From positions 1 through 64,000 of the forward strand of contig CANQHZ010000002.1 of NCBI GenBank assembly GCA_947623805.1: DNA of 64,000 bases, in the 5' to 3' direction. Positions 10,638-20,565 of the stretch are shown one piece after another. Numbering within the stretch: the first letter of the stretch is position 1; the number at the start of each line of letters is the position of its first letter. The notes beneath the pieces are model-generated. The model was given only the letters and a program-made list of their open reading frames with translations. It ran no database searches and had not been told where the DNA came from. This DNA is from an uncultured Lachnospiraceae bacterium (GTDB taxonomy: Bacteria; Bacillota; Clostridia; Lachnospirales; Lachnospiraceae). The translations under genes were made by a program, and so were the position numbers.

Positions 10638-12074
10638 GTGAAAATCTGTATGATTTTGGAGGGCAGCTATCCATTTGTCAGGGGCGGCGTTTCCTCATGG
10701 ATGCACAACTATATACAGGCGATGCCCGAGTATGAATTTGTGCTTTGGTGTATAGGCGCGCATAGTAAGGACAGGGATGTCTTTAAATATGAGCTCCCGA
10801 AAAATGTGACAGGTGTAGAGCAGATATTTCTTGATGATGCGCTTCGTCTGGTGCCCTCGGGCGGCAGGGTAAAGCTCAATGATTATGAAGTCCATGCAAT
10901 CTACACTCTGATAGCGGGCGAATCAACGGATTGGGATTTGGTTTTCGAGCTCTTTCACGAAAGGCAGCTAAATCCGGTTTCCGTGCTTACAAGTGAGCAG
11001 TTTCTCAAGATAGTGCAGCGAGTATGCCTCGAAAAATGCCCGTACATACCGTTTGCCGATTATTTTCATACCGTGCGTTCCATGATACTGCCGGAGCTTT
11101 ATATTATGACGGGCGAAGTGCCGAAAGCCGATATATATCATGCGACCGCGACAGGCTACAGCGGTATACTCGGCAGCCTTGGCAAATGGAAGTACAGCAA
11201 GCCGTATATACTCACGGAGCACGGCATATATACGCGTGAGCGCGAGGAGGAGCTGATTCGTGCAAAATGGGTGCTGCCCAATTTTAGAAACCAATGGATA
11301 CAGCTGTTTTATAATTTTTCGGGCTGTGCCTATGAGCATGCTGACAGAGTGACAAGCCTTTACTATGGGGCAAGCAGGATGCAGAGCGAACTTGGCTGCA
11401 AATCGGAGAAACTTAGGGTTATAGCAAATGGTGTGGCGTATGACCGTTTTAAAGCTGTGCCGCCCAAGGCGGATGACGGCTGGATAAGCATAGGGGCTGT
11501 GGTGCGTATAGCCAAGATAAAGGACGTAAAGACTATGATTTACGCCTTTGCCGAGTTAAAGACGCGTTTCAGGCTTAAAAATTCAAAAAAGAAGGCACGC
11601 CTGTTTATCCTCGGAGATACGGACGACGAGGAGTATAAAGACGAATGTGTCAGGCTGATAGAGATGCTTGATGTAAAAGACATTATTTTTACCGGCTCGG
11701 TCAATGTCGTGGAGTATCTTGAAAAGTTTGATTTTACCATACTGACGAGCATATCGGAGGCGCAGCCGCTGTCCGTGCTCGAATCGTTTGCGGCGGCGCG
11801 TCCGGCTGTGGTGACGGATGTAGGGTGCTGCCGCGAGCTCATTTATGGCAGAGGTGATGACCAGCTTGGTCAGGCGGGCTTTATAGTGACGCCGATGGGA
11901 CGCGACGAATTGGCAAACGCGCTGGAGCGTATGTGCGAAGATGACGTGCTGCGCGCGCGTATGGGAAAAATAGGGCAGCAGAGAGTAGAAAACTATTATA
12001 CTCAGGAGATTAGCATGAATCAGTATAAGGAGCTTTATAAGGAGGTGCGCGGGCATGGCAGGAATAGGGTTTGA
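10638..12074 (+). CDS. pelF: PelF-type GT4 glycosyltransferase
   Basis: MKICMILEGSYPFVRGGVSSWMHNYIQAMPEYEFVLWCIG..., TSISEAQPLSVLESFAAARPAVVTDVGCCRELI. Confidence 0.93.
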   Translation: MKICMILEGSYPFVRGGVSSWMHNYIQAMPEYEFVLWCIGAHSKDRDVFKYELPKNVTGVEQIFLDDALRLVPSGGRVKLNDYEVHAIYTLIAGESTDWDLVFELFHERQLNPVSVLTSEQFLKIVQRVCLEKCPYIPFADYFHTVRSMILPELYIMTGEVPKADIYHATATGYSGILGSLGKWKYSKPYILTEHGIYTREREEELIRAKWVLPNFRNQWIQLFYNFSGCAYEHADRVTSLYYGASRMQSELGCKSEKLRVIANGVAYDRFKAVPPKADDGWISIGAVVRIAKIKDVKTMIYAFAELKTRFRLKNSKKKARLFILGDTDDEEYKDECVRLIEMLDVKDIIFTGSVNVVEYLEKFDFTILTSISEAQPLSVLESFAAARPAVVTDVGCCRELIYGRGDDQLGQAGFIVTPMGRDELANALERMCEDDVLRARMGKIGQQRVENYYTQEISMNQYKELYKEVRGHGRNRV

Positions 12075-13533
12075 GCTTAAAAAGCTTTTTTCCAAAAAGG
12101 GCTTGTTTGCCTTGATACGCGCATACGGGTATTCGGGCATTATCTGCACGGGACCTATGCTGCTTGGCATGGCGCTTTTGGCAGGAGTCAAACTGATAGC
12201 GATGTCCAGCGGCATGGCAAAGGACAATCAGGAGCTTTTGAACTGCATGATAACATATACGCTGCTCGCGTCTCTTATGACAACAAATATTCTGTCTATG
12301 GTGACGACGCGTTATGTGGCGGATGTGCTCTTTGTCGAAGATGAGGGCAAGGTAATGCCGTCATTTTACGGCAGTATTGCCATAATGCTTACCGGCGGCG
12401 GGCTTCTGTACGCTGTGTTCCTGCATTTTTCGGGAGTGGGTATTGCGTATCAGCTTTGCTGTCTCGTATTTTATATGGAGCTTATCGTAGTTTGGACGCA
12501 GATAAATTACCTGACGGCGGTCAAGGATTACCGGGGCATAATGTTTGCGTTTGCGGCGGCTATATGCGGCGCGCTGATTGTAGGCTGGATTCTGGTGCGA
12601 ATGCTCCACACGGAGGCAATTCTGTCGCTTATGATATCTGTAATTATAGGTTATGGCATAATGCTTGTGTGGTACTACAAGCTCTTGATTGAGTATTTCC
12701 CCGAGTGCAGTTCGAGCTCATTTGAATTTCTGAAATGGCTCGACAAATACCCGCAGCTTGTCGGAGTGGGTACATTCATAGGAGTAGGGCTTTTTGGTCA
12801 TCTGGTGCTGATGTGGGCAAGTCCCGCGGGAGTACAGGTGAAGGGACTGTTTTACGGTGCGCCGATATATGACGTGTCGGCGCTTATGGCGTTTTTGTCG
12901 ATACTGATAACCACGATAAATTTCGTCACATCCGTAGAAGTCAAGTTTTATCCTAAATACAGGATATATTACGGATTGTACAATAAGGGCGGTACGCTGA
13001 TTGACATACAGAATGCCGAGAAAGAGCTTATCTCCACACTCAATCGCGAGTTGGGTTATACGTTTGCAAAGCAGTTTTTTGCGAGCGTTATATTCATAGT
13101 GCTTGGCACGCTGCTTATACCGCGGCTGCCGCTTGGTTTTACGGAGGAAATGCTTGGCATATACCGAGTGCTGTGCGTAGGCTATGCGTTTTATTCCGCA
13201 GGCAACTGTGTGATGCTTATGTCGCTTTATTTTGCGGATAATAAGGGCGCGCTTGTCGATACGTCAATATATGCCGCGTGCAGCGTTATAGGGACGATAA
13301 TAACTATACATATGGACGTAAGATTTTACGGCTTTGGCTTTTTGGCGGCGGGCATTGTCTTTACCGGGATATCGCTTACCAGGGTTACGCTTTTCATGAG
13401 AAAGCTCAGCTATCATGTCATAAGCTGCCAGCCGTTTACAAATGTGGAGATAACCGGTGTCATGACGCGATTGAGCGAAAAATTGGAGGAGAGGTATCTT
13501 GAGAGGGAAAAACGTCTTAAAAAGGCAAGGTAA
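12055..13533 (+). CDS. pelG: PelG-type multi-TM exopolysaccharide exporter
   Basis: MAGIGFELKKLFSKKGLFALIRAYGYSGIICTGPMLLG...; overlaps pelF by 20 bp. Confidence 0.93.
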   Translation: MAGIGFELKKLFSKKGLFALIRAYGYSGIICTGPMLLGMALLAGVKLIAMSSGMAKDNQELLNCMITYTLLASLMTTNILSMVTTRYVADVLFVEDEGKVMPSFYGSIAIMLTGGGLLYAVFLHFSGVGIAYQLCCLVFYMELIVVWTQINYLTAVKDYRGIMFAFAAAICGALIVGWILVRMLHTEAILSLMISVIIGYGIMLVWYYKLLIEYFPECSSSSFEFLKWLDKYPQLVGVGTFIGVGLFGHLVLMWASPAGVQVKGLFYGAPIYDVSALMAFLSILITTINFVTSVEVKFYPKYRIYYGLYNKGGTLIDIQNAEKELISTLNRELGYTFAKQFFASVIFIVLGTLLIPRLPLGFTEEMLGIYRVLCVGYAFYSAGNCVMLMSLYFADNKGALVDTSIYAACSVIGTIITIHMDVRFYGFGFLAAGIVFTGISLTRVTLFMRKLSYHVISCQPFTNVEITGVMTRLSEKLEERYLEREKRLKKAR

Positions 13534-15373
13534 GAACATATCGGTATGTCTTGTGCTTATGCTTTTGGCGGTATTTGCGGTATGCGGCTGCGCCGTGTCG
13601 GCTGATTCGCCGTGGGCGCAGAACCGAAAGGACGCGTCGGCAGTATCAAGCGAAAGCGTAAACGAACAGATGACGGAGCAGGAAACCGGTGAAAGCCCGC
13701 AGACTTCAGAGGGATACATAAACGAGAGCGGGAAATATGAGCAGAGCGGCAACGCGCCCATACACGACAACCAATCTTTGTATGAGCTTGATGATGATTT
13801 AAAAGTAGTGACAATGTACCTCACTGTCCAGTCGGGCAATTCGTCTGATAATACAGACCATACATGGACGGAGATAAATCAAAATTCCGCATATTATTAT
13901 GATGAGCTTGGCATTGAACGGTACAAGGTTGAAGGAATATTAAAAGTAGGCAACGAAAACGGACCGATTATCGGCGACTTTGGATATGATGATTTTACGC
14001 CTAATGTCACTGTGACGATAAGGGGTCAGACATCTACAAGAAGTGCGCAAAAAAACTACAGAATTAAGATAAAAGACGGGAAAGGCAGCTACAAGGACCA
14101 GACGGTAATCAATTTGAACAAACATGTATCGGAGGGGCTGCGTTTCAGAAACAAGCTCTGCTATGACTTGATGGAAGAACTCCCGGGAATGATGAGCGCA
14201 CGCACTCAGTTTGTTCATCTCTATGTTAAGGACAATACAGCGGGAGGCAGCGGCGAGTATCAGGACTATGGTATATACACGCAGGTAGAGCAGATAAACA
14301 AGAGGTATCTGAGAAATCATGGGCTTGACAACAACGGACAGCTCTATAAGATTAATTTCTTTGAGTTTTACCGCTACGAAGATGTGATAGTGCCCGCGTC
14401 AAGTCCCGAATATGACCTTGATGCCTTTGAGAGCTATATAGAGGTCAAGGGGAGTGACGACCATACCAAGCTTATACGGATGCTTGATGAGCTGAATGAT
14501 GAGACAATACCGATAGAGCAGACTTTTTCAAAATGGTTTGATGAGGAAAACGTGTTTTCGTGGCTTGCGTTTCACATTCTTGTAGGGAATAAGGATACGC
14601 AGGCGAGGAACTGTTTCATATACAGCCCGCTCAACGTCGATAAATGGTATTTTATTTCCTGGGACAATGACGCAGCGTTTATGGATACGGAAAGGCAGAT
14701 ACTGAACTGGAATGACGGGCAGGAGTGGGAAAACGGCATAAGCAATTATTGGGGCAACACGCTTTTTAGGCGGGTCTTAAAGTCAGACGAGTATCGTCAA
14801 AAGCTTGACAGCAAAATCAATGAGTTTAAGGCAATTATGACGCCTGAAAAAATAAACGCCATGGTAGAGGGCTATGATTCCGTGCTGTTGCCTTATCTGC
14901 AGAGCGTGCCCGATGTTTATTACATGCGTCTTAGCTTTGATGACAGGGAGCGCGTCAAGTCGTCGATTGCCAGTGAGATAGAGAGTAATTATCAGAAATA
15001 TCTGCAGACTCTCCAAAATCCTCAGCCGTTTTTTATCGGCGTGCCTGAGCCTACGGAAGACGGTCTGCATATAAGCTGGGATGTAGCGTATGATTTTCAG
15101 AATGACGATGTTTCATATACTGTGGAGGTAGCGGACGAATATTCTTTCCAAAATCCGATTTTACGTGAGGAGGGGCTGTTTATCCCCGAGATTACGATAA
15201 CGGATGAGCTGCCGTCCGGCCAGTACTTCGTGCGTGTCAAGGCGGAAGACAACAAGGGCAACAGTACATACGCGTTTGACTCGTATATGGGTGAGGATGG
15301 CAAGATATATGGGACAAAATGTTTCTATATTCTTATTGACGGCACTATAGCGGAGGACATATATGTTGAATGA
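13499..15373 (+). CDS. CotH kinase-family lipoprotein
   Basis: Lipobox-like VFAVCGCAVS; RGQTSTRSAQKNYRIKI, NKDTQARNCFIY, WYFISWDNDAAF (CotH motifs); C-terminal Ig-like region. Confidence 0.9.
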   Translation: MRGKNVLKRQGKNISVCLVLMLLAVFAVCGCAVSADSPWAQNRKDASAVSSESVNEQMTEQETGESPQTSEGYINESGKYEQSGNAPIHDNQSLYELDDDLKVVTMYLTVQSGNSSDNTDHTWTEINQNSAYYYDELGIERYKVEGILKVGNENGPIIGDFGYDDFTPNVTVTIRGQTSTRSAQKNYRIKIKDGKGSYKDQTVINLNKHVSEGLRFRNKLCYDLMEELPGMMSARTQFVHLYVKDNTAGGSGEYQDYGIYTQVEQINKRYLRNHGLDNNGQLYKINFFEFYRYEDVIVPASSPEYDLDAFESYIEVKGSDDHTKLIRMLDELNDETIPIEQTFSKWFDEENVFSWLAFHILVGNKDTQARNCFIYSPLNVDKWYFISWDNDAAFMDTERQILNWNDGQEWENGISNYWGNTLFRRVLKSDEYRQKLDSKINEFKAIMTPEKINAMVEGYDSVLLPYLQSVPDVYYMRLSFDDRERVKSSIASEIESNYQKYLQTLQNPQPFFIGVPEPTEDGLHISWDVAYDFQNDDVSYTVEVADEYSFQNPILREEGLFIPEITITDELPSGQYFVRVKAEDNKGNSTYAFDSYMGEDGKIYGTKCFYILIDGTIAEDIYVE

Positions 15374-16082
15374 TAAAAAAAGCTATGTTTTCCGACACGA
15401 GTTAAAATATCTTATCACAAGCGGTCAGAAGGAGATAATTGCGGCAAAGCTGGGGTGCTTTCTCGAAAAGGACGCGCATGTTAAAAATGGAATTTACACG
15501 ATAAGAAGTCTCTATTTTGACGACAGGGCTAACTCGGCTTACGAGGAAAAGCTGATGGGCACGGCGGAGCGCAAAAAGTATAGGATACGTCTGTATAATT
15601 ACAGCGATAAAAAAATCAGTCTGGAGTGTAAAAACAAAAGCGGAAATTACATTTATAAGGAGGGCGCGCCGCTCACCCGCAATGAGACGGAGAGAATAAT
15701 CGAGGGTGATTATGATTTCCTCATGGACAGGAAAGAGGACGTGTGTAAGACGTTCTATTATCAATGCATGGTGAATGAGCTGAGACCGCGTGTGATTGTG
15801 GATTATGAACGTATTCCGTTTGTTTACGACTTGGGTACTGTGCGTATCACGTTTGACAGCAATATACGCGAGTCCGTGCTTACCGGAAGTCTGTTTGACG
15901 AAAAGCTTCCCTATTTTGATGTGATGGGGCCGGACGAACTTATTCTGGAGGTAAAGTACACGGAGCTTTTGCCGGAATTTATAAGCGATGTGCTTACCAC
16001 GGAGGAGGCGGTCTATGTGGCGGCGTCAAAATATGTGATGTGCTGTGACAGCCTGATACGGAGGAATGGGATATTGCTTTGA
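15363..16082 (+). CDS. VTC-domain (polyphosphate polymerase-like) protein
   Basis: FRHELKYLIT, IRSLYFDD, KYRIRLYN, ISLECKNKSGNYIYKE, LILEVKYTELLPEFI. Confidence 0.9.
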   Translation: MLNDKKSYVFRHELKYLITSGQKEIIAAKLGCFLEKDAHVKNGIYTIRSLYFDDRANSAYEEKLMGTAERKKYRIRLYNYSDKKISLECKNKSGNYIYKEGAPLTRNETERIIEGDYDFLMDRKEDVCKTFYYQCMVNELRPRVIVDYERIPFVYDLGTVRITFDSNIRESVLTGSLFDEKLPYFDVMGPDELILEVKYTELLPEFISDVLTTEEAVYVAASKYVMCCDSLIRRNGILL

Positions 16083-16135
16083 GCTCTGTGTATTATAAAA
16101 TTTTGAGGCCGTAGTGCGGCGGAGAGGAAAGAAAT

Positions 16136-16822
16136 ATGAGTATTCAGGACATGATAAAGAAATCAGTGCTGGAGGCGGACAACTTCAGCAACGCGATTAA
16201 CCTTGGCACGTTCATAACCATAATTTTGAACATGGCTGTGGCTGTGCTTGCAGGTTACTTGATTTTCAGGATATACAGAAAGTATTACAATGGTGTCATT
16301 TACAGCAGGACATACGGGCTTACGCTTGTCGGCATGACTATACTGACCTGTATGGTTACGCTTGCGATTTCAACCAATATCGTGATATCGCTCGGTATGG
16401 TAGGCGCGCTGTCAATCGTGCGTTACAGGACGGCGATAAAGGAGCCGCTCGATTTGCTCTATATGTTTTGGGCGATTACCTCTGGAATAACTATCGGCGC
16501 GAATATGTATGTGCTTGTCGGCATAGGCTTTTTGGTGATGTATCTGTTTATTTCGCTGACCTTTGGAAAAAAGGCTGTAGCGCATACTTATATCCTGATG
16601 GTGCGCTATGAGGGCGATGACAATATCAGTGACAATATACTGAGAGAATTTAGCAGCATGAAGCATGTTGTAAAATCAAAGCTGTACAGAAACGGGACAT
16701 ATGAGATGACAGTGGAGGTTACTTGCAAGGAGGCGCAGCTTAGCTTTGTTGAGCGCATTGAGCGGGTTATGGGTGTGACGCAGGTCAGCTTTGTAAAGTA
16801 CAACGGTGAGTACCATGGCTAA
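16136..16822 (+). CDS. DUF4956 membrane protein
   Basis: Several TM helices, GALSIVRYRTAIKEPLDLLYMFWAI; sits next to the VTC gene. Confidence 0.88.
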   Translation: MSIQDMIKKSVLEADNFSNAINLGTFITIILNMAVAVLAGYLIFRIYRKYYNGVIYSRTYGLTLVGMTILTCMVTLAISTNIVISLGMVGALSIVRYRTAIKEPLDLLYMFWAITSGITIGANMYVLVGIGFLVMYLFISLTFGKKAVAHTYILMVRYEGDDNISDNILREFSSMKHVVKSKLYRNGTYEMTVEVTCKEAQLSFVERIERVMGVTQVSFVKYNGEYHG

Positions 16823-18269
16823 ATGCTTGGATATTATAGTATGCGTCGTGGCTGCGGCATTGGTGCTTGTGTCCTGCGGTATGTTTTACAGGACGAAATA
16901 TTCTACGTCAATGGGTGAGAAAAATGCTTTGCAGGGCTTAAAGCTGAGCAGCGTTTTAGAGGAGTATTCGATAAAAACTATCGGTAAATATTCCGACGCA
17001 AACGACACGCAGATACTGTACAATCCGCTTATCGGTTATGCCCCGGGCGCCGAAAGCCATACGGCGGTAGGCAGCAATACGCTTGTGTACATAGATGCGT
17101 ATTGGAGGGAGCTTGAACCGCAAAAGGGCGAGTATGCATTTGAGAAGTTTTATGCGGACAATCATATAGAGGAGTACAAGGCGGAGGGGAAAAAAGCGGT
17201 ATTTAGGCTAGTGTGCGACTGTCCGACGCAGAGCGGACATATGGATATTCCCGACTGGCTCTATGAGGAAACGCAGGACGGCTCTTTTTATGACACTTCA
17301 TATGGTAAAGGGTATTCGCCTGACTATTCCAATCCTGTTTTCATCGAGGCTCATGGCAGGCTGCTAAACGCCATAGCAGAGGAATTTGGCGGGGATAATT
17401 TTTTTGCGTATATAGAGATTGGGAGCCTCGGTCACTGGGGAGAGTGGCATGTAAAGTATGATGACGGCTTGGTGCGTATGCCGACAGAGGCAGTCTGTAT
17501 GGAATATGTGAACCAGTACGTTGACGCCTTTCCCAATACACGGCTTTTGATGCGCCGTCCGTTTAAGGGTGTGAAAGAATATGGCCTGGGAGTTTACAAT
17601 GATATGGTGGGAGAGCCCAAATCGACGCAGGAATGGCTTGACTGGCTTAACAATGGCGGGAAATACACTGAGCCTGCCGATACGCATACGCTTTATGCCG
17701 TCCCTGATTTATACAAGACAGCGCCCGTGGGCGGCGAGTTTACAAGTCGTCTCAGCTGGGGTGAGATGCTTGGGGACAAGCTTGACAGGACAAAGGAGCT
17801 GATACAAAAGTCGCATATGACATTTATAGGTCCTAAGTCGCCGCATATAAACTCGGCAGAGGAATTTCAGGAGCAGGCTGACGAGGTGCGCCAGCTCTTA
17901 GGCTATAAAATCGGTATAGAGAGCGCAGAGACGGGCTATTATGACCTTACAAATAGCTGGTTCTTTGATGTGACGCTAAACAATAAAGGCGTGGCACCGA
18001 TAAGCTACGATTGGGACTGCTGCCTGTATTTTTATGGCAATGACGGCGATGTGCTGCAAAGGACGCGGCTGCCCATAAATATCACGCAGCTTATGCCGGA
18101 TGAGAGTATGTCCGTGCGGACGCTTGTAATTCCTGACGCGGAGCCGGAGGATATAGCCTCTGTCACAATCGGCATAGAAGACCCGTACACGGGGCAGCCC
18201 GCCGTACATCTTAACAATTCAAACAAAGCCGTAAAAGACGGTTTGGAGATAGTCATTTACCAGTCGTAA
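16806..18269 (+). CDS. DUF4832-containing protein (glycosidase-like)
   Basis: NPLIGYAPGAESHTAVG..., YIDAYWRELEPQKGEYAFEKF, EIGSLGHWGEWHVKY. Confidence 0.82.
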   Translation: MSTMAKCLDIIVCVVAAALVLVSCGMFYRTKYSTSMGEKNALQGLKLSSVLEEYSIKTIGKYSDANDTQILYNPLIGYAPGAESHTAVGSNTLVYIDAYWRELEPQKGEYAFEKFYADNHIEEYKAEGKKAVFRLVCDCPTQSGHMDIPDWLYEETQDGSFYDTSYGKGYSPDYSNPVFIEAHGRLLNAIAEEFGGDNFFAYIEIGSLGHWGEWHVKYDDGLVRMPTEAVCMEYVNQYVDAFPNTRLLMRRPFKGVKEYGLGVYNDMVGEPKSTQEWLDWLNNGGKYTEPADTHTLYAVPDLYKTAPVGGEFTSRLSWGEMLGDKLDRTKELIQKSHMTFIGPKSPHINSAEEFQEQADEVRQLLGYKIGIESAETGYYDLTNSWFFDVTLNNKGVAPISYDWDCCLYFYGNDGDVLQRTRLPINITQLMPDESMSVRTLVIPDAEPEDIASVTIGIEDPYTGQPAVHLNNSNKAVKDGLEIVIYQS

Positions 18270-18873
18270 AGGTAAGATAATTGAGAGTGCCAGGGGCGAT
18301 GTCCGTTCCTTTTTCGAGGAGCGCGATAAGCCCCTTTAGTGTTTCTGCCGTTTCTTCCGGAGATGTCGGGAAAAGCGAGTTGTCAAGCTTTACGGCAATC
18401 ACGATAAGAACTATTTCGGCAAGCGCCGCGGGGTGGTCAAAGTGGATTTCCCCGTTTTCTATTCCCTGCTTTATAATCTCGGTCAGGTCGGGTTTTAATT
18501 CCGACACAAGGCGTGTGAGATATTTCTGGTGCAGGAATGCAATGTCCTGTGCGCTTGATATTGGAGTTTCAGGCTGCATAAGGAATGCCGTCGATGAATT
18601 TTGGCACGCCTGAAACAGCATAGCCATGCGCGTAAACGGCGCTATGTCTGTCTGCGAGGCGAGATTTTTTGCCGTCTGCAGCGTCTTTTCATAGCTGCGT
18701 TCTATAAGCGCGTCAAGAATAGCCTCTTTTGAAGGAAAATAATAATAAAGGCTCCCCTTTCCCATGCCCGCCTTTTGGGCGATTTCGCTTACGGAAATGC
18801 TTTGGATAGTCCTGTCCTCCAAAAGCTGCTGGAGGGCGTCGAGAATGATATCATATTTTTTTGAATCTGGCAT
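18253..18873 (-). CDS. TetR/AcrR-family transcriptional regulator
   Basis: MPDSKKYDIILDALQQLLEDRTIQSISVSEIAQKAGMGKGSLYYYFPSKEAILDALIERSYE; 3' end overlaps the convergent DUF4832 gene by 17 bp. Confidence 0.95.
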   Translation of the reverse strand: MPDSKKYDIILDALQQLLEDRTIQSISVSEIAQKAGMGKGSLYYYFPSKEAILDALIERSYEKTLQTAKNLASQTDIAPFTRMAMLFQACQNSSTAFLMQPETPISSAQDIAFLHQKYLTRLVSELKPDLTEIIKQGIENGEIHFDHPAALAEIVLIVIAVKLDNSLFPTSPEETAETLKGLIALLEKGTDIAPGTLNYLTFTTGK

Positions 18874-19002
18874 AAATGCTTCCCCATTTCACAAATTCAT
18901 ATTTTAAGAGTGATTTATTATAGCACATTGTAACATTGCATACAATTGTGAATATAAACGGAAAAAATTTTTATTTTTGGTGGAATTTTGGAAAAAATGT
19001 AC

Positions 19003-19061
19003 TTGACCGACGGTCGAAAAGTGTGTTATTGTTAATTAAATTGAAATCGACCGACGGTCGA
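19003..19061 (+). promoter_or_regulatory. Paired TetR-type operators in the promoter of the SCP2-led operon
   Basis: ttGACCGaCGGTCgaa at 19003-19018 and tcGACCGaCGGTCga at 19047-19061; centres about 44 bp apart; first overlaps a TTGACC -35-like hexamer. Confidence 0.85.
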
Positions 19062-19079
19062 AAAATGAGGAGGAGAAAA

Positions 19080-19511
19080 ATGACCTACGCAGATTTATTT
19101 TATGAAATCAAAGGAAAGTTTATGGGAGCTGATGTTAGTGATATTAAGGAGCACCTTGCATACCAGTTCAGCATTGAGGACGAGGAGGCTGGCGGCGCGT
19201 TTTACGTGGAGGTAAAGGACGGGCAGCTTTTTGTCGAGCCGTATGAATACTATGACAGGGACGCCATGTTTATCTGCTCGCCCGATACGCTTTTCAAGAT
19301 AGCGGACGGAAAGCTTGATCCCGTACTGGCGTTTACAATGCAGAAGCTCAGAGTTGAAGGCAATATCGACAAGGCGCTCAAGCTCAAGGACATCATCGAG
19401 AAAAAGCAGGAGCAGCTTAAGGCGGAGAAAAAGGCGGCAAAGGCTGCTGAGAAGGCGGAAAAAAAGGCAGAGAAGGAGCAGGCAAAGGATAAAAAATCCG
19501 CCAAAAAGTAA
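19080..19511 (+). CDS. SCP2 sterol-binding domain protein with Lys/Ala/Glu-rich tail
   Basis: AYQFSIEDEEAGGAFYVEVKDGQLFVEPYEYYDRDAMFICSPDTLFKIADGKLDPVLAFTMQKLRVEGNIDKAL; start 19080 preceded by aggagg. Confidence 0.85.
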   Translation: MTYADLFYEIKGKFMGADVSDIKEHLAYQFSIEDEEAGGAFYVEVKDGQLFVEPYEYYDRDAMFICSPDTLFKIADGKLDPVLAFTMQKLRVEGNIDKALKLKDIIEKKQEQLKAEKKAAKAAEKAEKKAEKEQAKDKKSAKK

Positions 19512-19568
19512 GGTATTATAAAAATAACATATAGTTTTTAAAAAGCCACATAAACGGAGGGCACAATT

Positions 19569-20540
19569 ATGAAATTTTGGAAGAAGGCGGCGGCAGCTAC
19601 AGGAATTATCGCGGCGGCGGGAGTCGGCGCGGGAGTTGGGGAGACGGCTTATTTTTACCGCAGGACTATGAAACGCAACAAAACCGATGTAGAGCGGGCA
19701 ATCAAGATGTCGGGCACGGACTGGTCGCAATACGCTCCGATTATGGAGGAGCGCAAAAGCTTTATGCTGGCGCAGCCCCACAGCGACATACAGCAGATAT
19801 CGTATGACGGCTTAAAGCTGCACGCCACATATTTTGCACCGATAAATGACAAGCAGGGCAGAAAAAGGGCGGTAATCTGTTTTCACGGCTACACCAGCGA
19901 AGGGATAGCGGATTATATAGGGCTTTCGGATTATTATCTAAAGAACGGCTACGCTATGCTCCTGCCCGACGCGCGCGCACACGGCTCAAGCGAGGGAGAG
20001 TATGTAGGCTTTGGCTGTCTTGACAGAAAAGACGCGCTTGTATGGATTAACTGGATTATCGGCCAGTGCGGTGAGGACGTTGAGATAGTGCTCCACGGCA
20101 CTTCAATGGGAGGCGCGACGGTGCTTATGGCAAGCGGGCTTGATTTGCCTTCGCAGGTAAAAGGCATAGTTTCCGACTGCGGCTTTACTTCTCCTAAAGA
20201 GGTATTTACGCATGTGCTCAAAAATATGTACCATCTTCCCGCTTTCCCTGTAATTCCAGGGGCGGATATTTTAAACAGGCGGCTTGCGGGCTACGGCATG
20301 GACGAGTGCAACGCAAAGCGCGAGGTTAAAAACGCAAAAGTGCCCATTCTCTTTATACATGGCTCAAACGACAACTTCGTGCCTGCCGCAATGTGCGATG
20401 AGCTGTATGAGTGCTGCAGCGCGCCAAAGAGGAAGCTTATCGTCGAGGGCGCGTCGCACGCCGAGAGCTACTATAAGGCGACAGACGAATATGAAAATGC
20501 ATTAAACGGGTTTTTTGACGAATTGGTTTTTAAGGGCTAG
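19569..20540 (+). CDS. Alpha/beta hydrolase
   Basis: RAVICFHGYTSEG, VLHGTSMGGATVLMAS nucleophile elbow, PILFIHGSNDNFVPA, EGASHAESYY. Confidence 0.92.
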   Translation: MKFWKKAAAATGIIAAAGVGAGVGETAYFYRRTMKRNKTDVERAIKMSGTDWSQYAPIMEERKSFMLAQPHSDIQQISYDGLKLHATYFAPINDKQGRKRAVICFHGYTSEGIADYIGLSDYYLKNGYAMLLPDARAHGSSEGEYVGFGCLDRKDALVWINWIIGQCGEDVEIVLHGTSMGGATVLMASGLDLPSQVKGIVSDCGFTSPKEVFTHVLKNMYHLPAFPVIPGADILNRRLAGYGMDECNAKREVKNAKVPILFIHGSNDNFVPAAMCDELYECCSAPKRKLIVEGASHAESYYKATDEYENALNGFFDELVFKG

Positions 20541-20565
20541 TTCGGGAAAGGTATGGTATTAATCA

